Shown here piece by piece: positions 24,412-34,898 of a DNA stretch of 64,000 nt. Within the stretch, counting starts at the first letter, position 1. Each line of letters opens with the position of its first letter. Source of the stretch: Coprinellus micaceus (Eukaryota > Basidiomycota > Agaricomycetes > Agaricales > Psathyrellaceae); contig OX596335.1 in the NCBI GenBank assembly GCA_951394405.1, forward strand, positions 1,302,001-1,366,000. Reading direction: 5' to 3'. The translations under genes and the position numbers were made by a program. Under the pieces are notes generated by a model. The model was given only the letters and a program-made list of their open reading frames with translations, was not told where the DNA came from and did no database searches.

Positions 24412-25772
24412 TGGTGGTTCACAAAGTTACTTGTGCACCTCACTTGCCCCCTTACAAAGTTAACTTCATCGTACTTTATCGACCCAAGTGAACTTGCCCA
24501 GCCCAAGTCAGCTTCAAGTCAGCTTCAAGTTACTTATAAGTTACTTACAAGTTAGCTTGAAGTATGTTTTGTAAGGAGGGATAACTTACAAGTTAGCTTA
24601 AAGTACGTTTGTGCGGGGGGATGGGAAGAGGCCCGTGCAATGCTGGGATCACTACGTAAATTGATCGCCGCTGGTGTTATATGGGCGCTGTCGACTGTAG
24701 GTGTCGAACTGCTTCTCCTTCCTGACCACCATGTCCCCACCCCCTCCGTACACCTATGCGCCCTCCGAGCTCCCTCTTGAGCCCGTCGCACGCGCATTAC
24801 GCTTAGCCGGTGGGATATCCCGATTTGGCAAGTGCATCGCGCTATATGGAAACACAGCGCGTGGTCGTCCGCCCCACTCCCCATGGGCGGATTTGAGCTC
24901 GATTTAGTGGTTCCTCGTCGGCGCCGACGACTTTGGGCCCCAAGATGCGACGTCCGCATGAACCCGACCTCGTCCTCGTCCTCCGCCTCTTCTTTGACCC
25001 CAATCGTGGTCCAATATGGCTGGGTAAATGGTGTGTTCCTCACCAAACACTTAATCGAATAAAACAATTGACTACTGTTATATCCTTGAGAACTGTGATC
25101 TTCCAGCTTTTGATTAGTTTTAACTGCGTACGTTGAGTCGTTTGTGGGGTGGGGAATGGCCCATCATATTGCGCGGAAGACGTGTGGGATCAACATTGAC
25201 AACAGGCCACTGGCCAAACGGAAAGTTTCCTCCTTTTCTCCTACCGGTTTTTGAGTAACTTCATACTGTTAGTATTGCTTTGGAATCGTACCCCAATATC
25301 CTTCTTTTGGTTAGTTTTCCTCCTTGAAATTGACCGTTTGTTGCGCCGGCGGGGCAGCATTACTACCCAAACAGGTACGCCGTCTTTGGTAGTGGATCTT
25401 TGGATGAATAGAAGGCTTCCCCCTCTATTTTTACAACCCAACATGTAGCTAGACCGTACGATAGTCCCTCTCAAAAGCCAGTTGCTTCTGGGTCCTATGT
25501 TTAGACATTTTTGCGGCTTTTGCGGCAGTACGCTATTACAACCCATCAGCATTGCCTCAACGCTACCCAGGGCATCGCTGGGGGTCCCTCATGCCAATTC
25601 CAGAGCAAATATAGCATAATACATTCTATATATGAAGCACATCGCGAAGCCAAGTTAGCTTGGGGGCAAGTTAGGAAAAGGGCCAAGTTAACGTTAACCC
25701 CAAGTTACTTGGACTTACTTGCGGGGAGAAAGTTAGACCAAGTTACCTACTCAAGTAACTTTTGCGGCAGTC
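24412..25772. mobile_element. Non-autonomous DNA-transposon-like insertion, 1.36 kb, with TIRs and 7-bp target duplication
   Basis: The insertion interrupts the M15-like pseudogene and is flanked on both sides by AATGTTG (24405-24411 and 25773-25779). Bases outside extend the match to 7 of 8, so an 8-bp hAT-like duplication is possible. The ends are inverted repeats sharing the core AAAGTTACTTG (left about 24423, right about 25754 in reverse). Many AAGTTA(G/C)CTT motifs cluster near both ends, in direct and inverted orientation, as in hAT or Mutator-like subterminal regions. No transposase was recognised. Weakly coding-like frames in the middle (about 24730-25060 plus) may be captured sequence. 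Superfamily is an inference from duplication length and end structure. Confidence 0.75.
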
Positions 25773-25779
25773 AATGTTG
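25773..25779. repeat. Target-site duplication, right copy
   Basis: Second copy of AATGTTG, immediately right of the element. It continues into ACCTCGTACCC, matching the intact gene's ACCTTGTATCC, so the gene resumes here. Confidence 0.75.
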
Positions 25780-26144
25780 ACCTCGTACCCATCGGAGTGG
25801 GGGTAGTCGCCTGGAGTGTGACCGACCTCAGTACCCCCAGTGATGGCTGTGGCAGAGCCGGGGGATTGCTTGAGGGCAGTTACCCCATCAACAGTCCCAT
25901 TATTGATTCACTCGTAAGATGTGTAGGTTGAGATGGATCGAATAGTGTAGTTCCCGCTGGACTGGGCGATAGTTCCGTGAGCCGCGAACCTGCCCTCGGC
26001 CTGCATTTGCGCCAGCTTGTTGCCACTATGGAGGTAGCCAGGCCAAGTATGATGACGGTAAGACTGGGAATAACGTTGGAAAGCTCAGGGAATCGGGATA
26101 GTCATAAGGACGGCTGTGGCGAGGATTTAGAGGCTCACCTTCAT

Positions 26145-26587
26145 GTCTGATTGGACAACGGTTCCACGGATCTGGAATTTTTTGAAGTACTCGCAATAGG
26201 TGTCTGGGAGAGGTGTAGAAGCGTTTTTGTGATAGGAACTACTCCCTCCTACAGACTATAATATGAGGATTGGGCAACTGTAGACACAGTTGGCAGTGGC
26301 TATTCTGGCTTGGGCGGGGCGAGGGGTGAACACAGTAATATGTCGTTTGAACAATGCCATGGTAGTCCAACAAGGTGGTGCCAATCGAAGGAAACGGGGA
26401 ATAGAAGATAGAACGGGTATCATGAGGGGTAGGTGGCAATGAATAGAGGTGTGAAATCAAAGCGGAAATGGAGAAATGAGAAGCCGAAAGACAGATGAAC
26501 AACACAAAGCAGCAAACTGTTCCCCTAGTAAAGCCCCCAAAAAAGGTAGTGTACATAGTGTAATGGTCCATAACAAACAGCAGAAAC
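26145..26587. other. Intergenic region, no gene recognised
   Basis: 443 bp between the pseudogene start and the peroxin/dysferlin gene stop. No TATA box like that of the intact peptidase gene was seen upstream of the pseudogene. Open frames here look non-coding. Confidence 0.4.
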
Positions 26588-28180
26588 CTAATGAATAGCG
26601 AGTGACACCTCGCTGCTACTCGTCGGAACCTTCAATGATCTTCGCTTCTCCAATTCCTTCTCCACTGAGGCTTTAAGAGTCGGTGGGGTATCCGGGATTT
26701 CAAGCTCCTTCGTGAAGTTGTTCACGTAACTCCAGAAATCAATTTCGGACATAACGTCGATGGTATTGCTCATTGGTATGTCCATCTCTTGTAAGAGTCC
26801 AGATAGGGCAAGAAGCTTGAGGAATTGAACCCGCGAGTCTGGGTAAATGAAAGATCGAAGGAGTTTCTGGCCCTAGAAACCACGGTGAGCATCAAATACG
26901 GAGTGAACAATGCGGTGTTCACAACTTACGTATTTGCGTAGCACAGGAATTACGTGCTGTCTAGGGGCAAGGGCGACCGATTCCTTCGAAAAGACCTCGA
27001 GACATGCGACTTCTGATTGGAGGGGGCCATCGTCTTCTGTCCACTGCTTCTCCCTCCTCTTTCCCTTGATATCAATCTCGGTGAACCTGTCCTTGTGCTC
27101 TGGGTGGTAATACCCAAGCCATAATCTCCACACCTCCAGCTTCCTGCCATCACGACCGAACTTCTTCATGAATTCATGTAGCCTCTCCCAGTCCGCCTCC
27201 ACGCTGTCCCCTAACCACACATCATCCGGACTCATGTCGTACCAGTGGTCGGCCAATGCAGACGACTCCGTCGTTCCTGAAAGGAGAGAAGATGGATGTA
27301 ACGACGCAAGCGATCTGCGATACTTCGCTCGATCGCTCGAGCTCGCTTTGCTGGAGCCAGGGGCGGGAGAGCTGTTCCGCGTGCGGCCACTGCTTGTCTC
27401 GTCATGTTCGCGGTGAGGTTTCGCAGGCCGAACCATCAATCGGATCCACCGTCGCCTCCTAACCCAGCCTCCTGCGCTAAGGGGCCCGACCTGCGAACGC
27501 CAGTGATGCTTACGGAACATCCAATTGTATTCAAAGCCGTCATGCTGAACCTCGCCGAGGTTGGATCGCATATCGATCATCCAGCAGCGTGAAACCCACT
27601 TCCAGTTGCCATCTGGGAGGGGGTACGTATCGAGAGTGATAGGGGGTTGTTCTGAGCGCCTCTTCGACGCGTTCGGGAGAGTGAATGGGGAGGGGTCAAT
27701 GGGGAGTAAACTCAGGCTGGAGTAATATGGTGTCGAGAACATCATCGCGCTTTGAAAGTGGGAGTTAGCGTAAAGAATACAAGAGCACGACCGCACTCAC
27801 CCCCTCTGATTCTCGTAGACGACTGCCCACTCGTAATGATCGCGTGTGTCGTCGTATACAGATATCTCAGGGGTCGTGGCGCCCAAGTGAATGGGGACCG
27901 CCTCCACGCGCTGGTTCAGGGATAGGGTTTCAACGGCTTGCGCCCGAAACTCTGCGCCCTTCGCAATTTCCCTGTCTTCCTCCTGCACCTGCTTCTTCTT
28001 CGACCTGCGACGGTTGAGACTGGACAGGGAGACGAAACGATTCTTCTTGGCGAATCGCTGACGAGCGGCATCTACGTCTTTCGAGTCGTTGTCTTGGACT
28101 AGGCTGTTGGGTGTTGGGACATCTAGATGCGCTGCATCGAAACGTGCTGACTGGGGAGAAAGGACGAGCTCTCCAGGCAT
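26588..28180 (-). CDS. Peroxin/dysferlin-domain protein
   Basis: Carries a DysF (peroxin/ferlin) domain as found in the Pex24/Pex28-32 group and TECPR-like proteins, which act at peroxisomal or other organelle membranes. Conserved features are VYDDTRDHYEWAVVYENQRG, TLDTYPLPDGNWKWVSRCW, then HDGFEYNWMF and GGWVRRRRWIRLMVRP, the paired DysFN/DysFC aromatic and Arg motifs. Between N-terminus and domain lies a basic linker (LNRRRSKKKQVQEED). The C-terminal half (WLGDSVEADWERLHEFMKKF) is helical, with no clear transmembrane segment. I chose ATG 28180 (MPGELVLSPQ) since the frame upstream opens only with GTG. About four exons, near 490 residues. It diverges from HscB across 173 bp. Confidence 0.8.
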
Positions 28181-28353
28181 GTCAATGGCTAGGCTGTGGG
28201 CGGATTGTATCCGCCCATCGAGCCTGTTATAAGACAAATGAAAGGGTCCGCTGGGGAGCTGGCGACACCGCCAAGAGTTGCCTCCCGCGCTCACGTGGTA
28301 TTACATCATATCTCCTTGCCAACTTCATCGCACTTGGGCCAGCAACGGGCCTA

Positions 28354-29196
28354 ATGCAGTCCCTCCTCTTGCGGGCTTCACAGCGACTTCTCGTAGCCAC
28401 CAGGGTCGGTCGAGCTTCGAGCACAGCGTTGAACGGGGTTTCGTCACGACCGCGTACTTTCCATGCCTCAGTCTCGTGGTCGACGGAGGAGAAGCCCAGC
28501 TTCAACAAGTGCCCTGTCTGCTCTCAACCTCTCCGTTCCCCGGTTCCGGCCTGCAACAAATGCTGGAATATCTTTACCCTGCCAAAAGAGATCACACACC
28601 ATGAGCTCTTGGGCCTGAACTACGATCCTAATCCGTTTATTGTCGACGTACCGACTCTGAAGAAGCGCTTCCGTGATGCGCAGTCGGTATGCCATCCCGA
28701 CTCATGGGCATCGCGGAATCCAGTGAGTCCCTTCCACCGTCTCAGAAGACCTACAGCTTGACTTTGCCGCAGGAGAAGCAGGAGGTCGCTCAGGCGCTGT
28801 CGGCGCGTGTAAACCACGCATACCAGGCGCTGCTTGATCCTCTATTGCGCGCAGAGTACATCCTGGACTGCAACCAATTCCACATAGCTGAATCTGACTC
28901 CGTTCAGGATATGGTGTTCATGGCTGAGATTATGGACGCGAGAGAAACGATAGATGATGCAGAGGAACCTTCACAGGTCGAAGCGTTATTCGAAGAGAAC
29001 GAGGGTGAGCACATGCACTCATCCCTTCACCGGGCTCTTTATTGACCACTTGCAAGACAAAATATCGGAGACTGTAAAAGGACTCGAAACTTTGTTCAGT
29101 GAACGCGACTTTGCGGCTGCCAAGGGTGTTGCAATCCGGCTGCGATACCTCACAGGCATCAGAAGGGCAGCAAAGCGTTGGCTAGATAACCACTAG
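28354..29196 (+). CDS. JAC1: Mitochondrial Fe-S cluster co-chaperone HscB/Jac1
   Basis: J-domain co-chaperone that passes nascent Fe-S clusters from the ISU scaffold to Hsp70 in mitochondria. The N-terminus is Arg/Ser-rich and lacks acidic residues, fitting a mitochondrial presequence. A tetracysteine motif follows (CPVC..CNKC), like that of human HSCB but absent from yeast Jac1. The J domain starts HHELLGLNYDPNPF and contains the HPD tripeptide in VCHPDSW. After a GTGAGT..CGCAG intron comes EKQEVAQALSARVNHAYQ. The C-terminal three-helix domain includes LRAEYILDCNQ, VFMAEIMDARE, and LRYLTGIRRAAKRW. A second intron near 29006-29043 splits it. Confidence 0.93.
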
Positions 29197-29394
29197 ATAA
29201 CTGTAGACAGAGGTTGTAGAGGGTTGTAGCCAATGTAGAACCATTACAAATTTTCTTAGTCGTCGGCGTTTGCCGAGCTGTGACGCTGTCATCCGAACTG
29301 GGCGCCAACTTGTTGTGACCTGACTCTCATCTCGTATATTCCTTGGGCGGGAGTTCATAGTCAAACTCACTGTCACCGTCCGCACTCCCACTGC

Positions 29395-32300
29395 ATGAAA
29401 CGTGCTGTATTTGGACAAGGCCGGCGACTACTCATGCAAACCGACCCTACATCCCATCCCGGCATCAAGCGTTCTGTTTCTCAGCAAACTAGCCCGGTCC
29501 TTCAGGGCGTCGCTCCTTCCAGTTCAAAAGTCCCCAGAGTGGACGACTCCCCCTTCTCGCATCCCTTTTCTGCATCTCGACGCTCGTATCAAACCCACAC
29601 AGCACAAGGAATGCCAAACCTTCATGGGGGATCAAAACAAAGCGGCTTTGGCTCGCGGTGGCAAGGCCACTCTGGTCAGGGATCTTCTCGATGGTCGTCT
29701 AGTACGAAGCGTGGCGGTGGAGGTGGGAAGGGCAACAAGGGGGGTGCATACAGCAATACCCAACTGCTCGAAGGGCCAATGAACGACGAAGCTCATATAA
29801 CCCAGCAACACCTCACTTCTTCCGTTCCCTTGCGGCCACTTCACCAGTCGAACCCCAAGGGATCTTTGGGCAACTTTGCGATGATTGTGAACGACTCGGT
29901 GCCCAAGTACATTTCGAAAGAGGGTGTTTTGGAACATCTCGGCAAACGGACGAAACTTTGGAGGTATGTATGTCCTTGATAAATCCCGTGGTGACTTCTC
30001 AAACAGTCTTTAGGTCAACCGTTACTATCGAGGTGGATACGTTTGGCACGATCACTGGCACTGGCGACCACACAGAAAAGAAAGCCTCAGAACGGCTGGC
30101 TGCTCTATCAGCAGCCTGTCAACTTCATAGTCTCGGAGCTGTATGTTGTCCCAGCGCTTATTGAGGGTCGTACTGACTGCAGCAATCTAGCTCGATAACC
30201 CCAAGAAATTGAAGCCTGCCGAAGCAACACACAGCAGGGATACCGTTCTCTCTGACGGAAGTGTTGTCAATTACGAACGCGCTCGCAGCTTCATGGATTA
30301 CTACTGCAGGCGGTTCAACTTTGGGAGGCCCGACATCACTTACGAGGAGGCTAAACGGGGAACACAGAAGTGGGAGGCTGTGATGAGCGTCGACGACAGT
30401 CGAATTGGGGTTGGAAAAGCTGTGAACAAGAAGAGCGCTCAAATCCAATGCTACCTCGATGTCGTCAAATACCTCGAATCCTGTGACCCTCCTCTGTGGA
30501 AAGAGTTCGTCGAGGCCTCCAAGTCTGGAGCTGATCTGGGGATGGCTCAGAAGGTCCGCCTCCAGATAAGCGAGCCTTTGGACGACATGGTCCGCGATAT
30601 ATGCGCCAACATTCGCCACACCCAGCTCTACCGCAATCGACCAGCGAAGCACCACCAAGCCAATCCCGAGCGAGTCTCGTCAACCGGCGGACCTGTAAAT
30701 GTCCCCCGTTATGTCCCGCCTCGGACGGCCATGGATGCATTGGCCGAAAAGTCGAAACGCCTGGCCTCTGACAGAGATCAATACTTGACTGACCCACGGA
30801 TGGAGAGCATGCGAAAGACCCGTACCACCCTCCCTGTTTACACGCGCTCTGACGATATCCTGAACCACATTCGGAATAACGACATCACCATCTGCATGGC
30901 TGCGACTGGTTCAGGTAAAACGACCCAGATTCCCCAACTCATTCTAGACGACTATATTACACGGGGGGAAGGTGCTAAATGCAATGTCATTTGCACACAA
31001 CCTCGTCGACTTGCCGCCATCTCTGTCGCAGATCGTGTCGCGAAGGAGAGGGGACAGGTACTAGGAGGATCCATTGGTTATCAGGTTCGCTTTGAACACA
31101 AACTGCCTCAGGAGAACGGCTCTGTCACCTTCTGCACGACTGGTATCTTCTTGAAGCGACTTCAGTCTGCCTTGTCTGAAGACGCTTCGGCCCTCCGCTC
31201 GATGGACAGCGTTACTCATGTCGTCGTCGATGAAGTTCACGAACGAGACGTCGACACCGATCTGCTGCTTGTTGTGTTGAAGCGTCTTCTGTCAGACAGG
31301 AAGGCCCGCGGCAAGCCTATCAAAATTGTGCTCATGAGCGCGACTATTGACCCCACCCTCTTTCAACAATACTTCCCCGACGCCCGTGGCAAACCTGCTG
31401 ATACCATCGACATCCCTGGGCGGACGTTCCCTGTGACTAAACATCACCTCGACGATTTTCTCCCAGAGGTGGCATCTGGAAATAGTCGCTGGATTCTCAA
31501 CCAAGAGAATGTGCAAAACTATGTGTACAACGAACTTGGACCCCAGGCTGCAGCCGCCCATGGCATCCGTCTAAACAAAGCGCCCACCAGGACCGACGAA
31601 CTGGAACTCCCCTACCCCCTCGTTGCCGCCACCATCAGTCATGCCCTCCAGAAAACCCAAGATGGTCACGTCCTCGTTTTCCTTCCAGGCTGGGACGATA
31701 TCATGGCCACTCAACGCGCTCTTGAGCAGCCCCTTGGTCCGCTTCCTGTCAACATCAACGACCGAAGCAAATACTCCATCCACCTGCTCCACTCCACCAT
31801 TCCCCTCGCTGAACAGCAAGTCATCTTCGAACCGCCTCCGCCTGGTGTCCGCCGAATCATCCTCGCCACTAACATTGCCGAAACCTCCATCACCATCCCC
31901 GATGTCGTCTACGTTGTTGATACTGCCAAGATCAAAGAAGTTCGATACGATCCTGAACGGCATATGTCGTCCCTCGTGTCTGCATGGGTTGGAAAATCGA
32001 ATCTCAATCAGCGAGCAGGTCGTGCAGGCCGACACCGGTCGGGAGAGTACTACGGTATCATTGGCAAGGACCACGCAGCCAGGTTGGATCCTCACCAGGC
32101 CGTCGAGATGAAGCGTGTCGACCTGAGTAACGTCGTCATGCACGTCAAAGCGCTCAACTTCCCCGGTATGACCGTAGAAGAGGTGCTGGCGGAGACAATC
32201 GAACCTCCTGCACCTGAACGCGTCTCTGCGGCTGTGAAGGATCTCCAGATGGTGGGTGCCTTGGACGCCGGGAAGAGTCTGACGGCCCTTGGGAGGGTCC

Positions 32301-33567
32301 TGCTGTCGTTACCTGTGGAGGCCCAGATGGGAAGGCTTGTCCTTTATGGAAGCTTCTTCCGCTGCCTCGATCAGGCGCTCACGCTGGCGGCCATCCTGAC
32401 GAACCGCGACCCATTCGTGTGCCCGATGCACTTGAAGGCCGAGGCGCAGGCGAAGAAAAACTCTTGGGCCCCAGAGGAGTTCAGGTCTGATGCCCTCGGT
32501 ACCCTCCGTGCCTACAACGCGTGGTGGGACCTCCAGTCGCGGGGAGAGTATGTCACCGCGAACAGGTTCTGCGTTGACAACTTCCTTGCGAAGCCGACAC
32601 TCCTCATGATTCAGAAGATCAAAGGACACCTGTTGATGGCGTTGGATAACGCGGGTGTGTTGGATATTTCTGCTGGTGGTGGAGCGAGGAGGTTGGGTAG
32701 GGCCGTCGTCCCGCCGGAGTTGAATACCAATGGTGATAGCCTGCCATTGCTTGCTGGATTGATTGCTATTGCGTCGCAGCCCAAGTTCGCAATCAGAACG
32801 GGGGACAGGACGCTGAGGACGTCCAACGACAAGGTACGACTTTGTTCACAGCTTTTCCATCGGTAGCCTCTGACACGCAACCATAGGTCACCTTCATACA
32901 TCCGTCCAGCGTCAACCATCGGAAGCGGGACATTCCTCAAGGCTTTGGCAGCGGTCCAGCTCCTGATGAGAAGCAGATATATGCATTCGCGGAGAAGCGT
33001 CGTAATGTCTCTGCGGGTGGGCCAGCGCAGACCAACCTGATTACCACGTCCAAGCTCGATCCCATGACCTATATGCTGTTCGGTGCCTACGACCTGGCGG
33101 TCTCGGAGCGTGGCTTGGTATGTGACAACTGGCTGCCGATTGTGGGTAATGTCGACGCGCTAGACAACATCCAACGAATGAAGACGTACATGGAGAGTGC
33201 GATGCTTCGCGTCTTCGAAGGTATCGCCATGGGACGGAAACACATTAGAGGCTATAACCCCACCGTAATGCCCCGAGAAGAGGAACAGGAGTCTGAAGAT
33301 GAAGGCGGCGCTGAGAAACGAGACTACTCGCTATCGGCACAGGAGGTGAAGGAATTGGACTTTATTACGAGGGATATTGTCCAGATCCTGACACTCGCGA
33401 ACGAGGAGAGGATGTCGACACACTCAACCGTCAACTCTCGTCCAGTGACCCCGATGGCCTCCCCCTTGCGTCTCTCGTCACGTCTGCCTGGTGGTATTCA
33501 GACAGGGTACAACACCCCCTACCAATCCAGACCAGGTACCCCGAGCAGGCTTTCGAGGCGGTTGTGA
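29395..33567 (+). CDS. DEAH-box RNA helicase with N-terminal dsRNA-binding-like region
   Basis: Superfamily 2 RNA helicase of the DHX9/DHX36-like group. The N-terminus is Ser/Gly-rich and basic. Two dsRBD-like segments follow: FGTITGTGDHTEKKASERLAA and RIGVGKAVNKKSAQIQCYLD. Helicase motifs run in order: ATGSGKTTQIPQ (I), CTQPRRLAAIS (Ia), DEVHERDVDTD (II), SATID (III), LVFLPGWDD (IV), NIAETSITIPDVVYVVD (V), and NQRAGRAGR (VI). The winged-helix/HA2 region and OB-fold end (FIHPSSVNHR, ERGLVCDNWLPIV) come after an intron at about 32834-32887. The product is near 1,340 residues in four exons. The start could also be the ATG at 29434. The precise orthologue is not resolved. Confidence 0.9.
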
Positions 33568-33910
33568 ACTGGGCTTCTCAATCTCCCTCGCCAACTGGTC
33601 TACACTTACTATACTCTTCCTGTAATCATCTCCTCAATACGTCTAGAATCAATAAACTTGAGGCACGAGGAGAAAAGGTCATGTCTGAACTTCGGCACCT
33701 CGGCAAAGGCCGCCCGGCGATCAAAGCTGTACAGTCGGGGGCCAGCCACACCTTCCATTTGCGGACGTTTTCGATCCCCGACCGACGCCCTAAGACTATT
33801 GGCGTGACCGGCCTCAACGACCTCAAGACCAGCAAGGTACGCCCATCGTCGTTCGTCGTCGTAATGCCAGTATACTTACCCGTCATCCCTCTGCTGTTGT
33901 AGTCGTCAAA
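33568..33910 (+). other. RPS24 promoter and 5' leader with a candidate leader intron
   Basis: 343 bp between the helicase stop and the S24 start. The segment from 33837 (GTACGC) to 33902 (TTGTAG) looks like a 66-nt intron in the 5' leader, ending 8 nt before the start codon. An open frame spans much of the region but resembles no family. Confidence 0.4.
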
Positions 33911-34634
33911 ATGGTGAGTTTGGACAATCCACTAAATTTGCAACCCTATCCTGCCACCACACCGACCCCGGTTTCGAATCGAATTCAGACTCCCAAGAGT
34001 CTCCTACCCATCCAGAAGCTCGACATCGCCGTCGTCTCCTTCTCTTTCCCCGCGAATACGCTGCAAATATCAGACGAAACTAACCTATCGTTACTTTATT
34101 CCAGGCCGATGCAGCCCCCGTAACCCTGCGCACGCGCAAGTTCATCACCAACCGCCTCTTGGCCCGCCGTCAATTCGTTGTTGACGTGCTTCACCCTGGC
34201 CGCGCCAATGTCGCCAAGGAGGACCTCTCCGAGAAGCTCGCTGCCATCTACAAGACCGACAAGGCTCGTGTCGTAACTTTCGGTCTTCGTACGCAGTTTG
34301 GTGGTGGAAGGAGCACTGGCTTTGCCCTGATCTACGACGACGAGGCTTCCCAGAAGAAGTTCGAGCCCCGGTATCGCTTAGTCCGAGTGCGTCGTTGTGC
34401 TTCTCACTTGCTCGAGGTGTCTTGCTAATTAGGTTTTGGGTTTGCCCTATAGTCCGGCCTTGCCACCAAGGTCGAAAAGGCCTCCCGCAAGCTGCGCAAG
34501 GAGCGCAAGAACCGCGCCAAGAAGGCACGTCCCATCCTCCTCCATCCCTCCGTGCACAACCTTACCTTGTCCTCATTCCACAGTTCCGTGGCACCAAAAA
34601 GATCAAGGGTTCCGAGGCTACCAAGAAGAAGTAA
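33911..34634 (+). CDS. RPS24: 40S ribosomal protein S24
   Basis: Small-subunit ribosomal protein eS24. The first coding exon is just the ATG at 33911-33913, followed by a GTGAGT..CCAG intron of 191 nt; the next exon opens [20 protein letters not shown]. Family motifs KQFVVDV-like ([12 protein letters not shown]), [20 protein letters not shown] and the Lys/Arg tail ([16 protein letters not shown]) are present. The intron at 34525-34583 has a GC donor (AAG then GCACGT) and a CACAG acceptor; only this join yields the expected [11 protein letters not shown]. The total of about 135 residues is normal for the family. No snoRNA boxes were recognised in the first intron. Confidence 0.95.
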
Positions 34635-34898
34635 ACAGGCCAGCCGCTCGTTACTCTGCTTGTGTGTTTGCATCTCTATCACACTCCATTTTGGCACCCC
34701 CGGCATGTATGCTTGTATTATGCGGCACCACTTCGTATATGCCTCCACGCTATGCAAAAAACTCTAGCATAATTCCAACAAGTACATTCATCGTAAGCAA
34801 GAATAGTGATTGGTAAAGTATAAGTATTGGGGGTATCGAGTACATGCGTGCGATGAAAGCGGTCAGAGTGTGGAAGGTGTCGATTTAGCTGCTCACTC

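Larger units (their letters stand above)
24190..26144 (-). pseudogene. M15-like peptidase pseudogene, split by an inserted element
   Basis: A decayed second copy of the gene at 22667-23239, in the same orientation. The N-terminal half lies at about 25773-26144 and the C-terminal half at about 24190-24411. The N half still shows the ATG-AAG exon, RFAAHGTIAQSSG and GGTEVGHTPGDYPHSDGYE. It has an in-frame stop right after TYTSYE. Both cysteines of the first pair are Tyr (NYTIRS, STYTS), and the catalytic pattern is broken: SH is PH and the Asp ligand is Asn. The C half retains RNRGDDPQWQ and EEGIHWD but in different frames. The two halves rejoin exactly if the element at 24412-25772 and one AATGTTG are removed. 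Confidence 0.85.

Noticed and set aside
24730..25060. Coding-like plus-strand frames inside the inserted element
   Set aside because: Interrupted and unrecognised; too weak to call a transposase or cargo gene.
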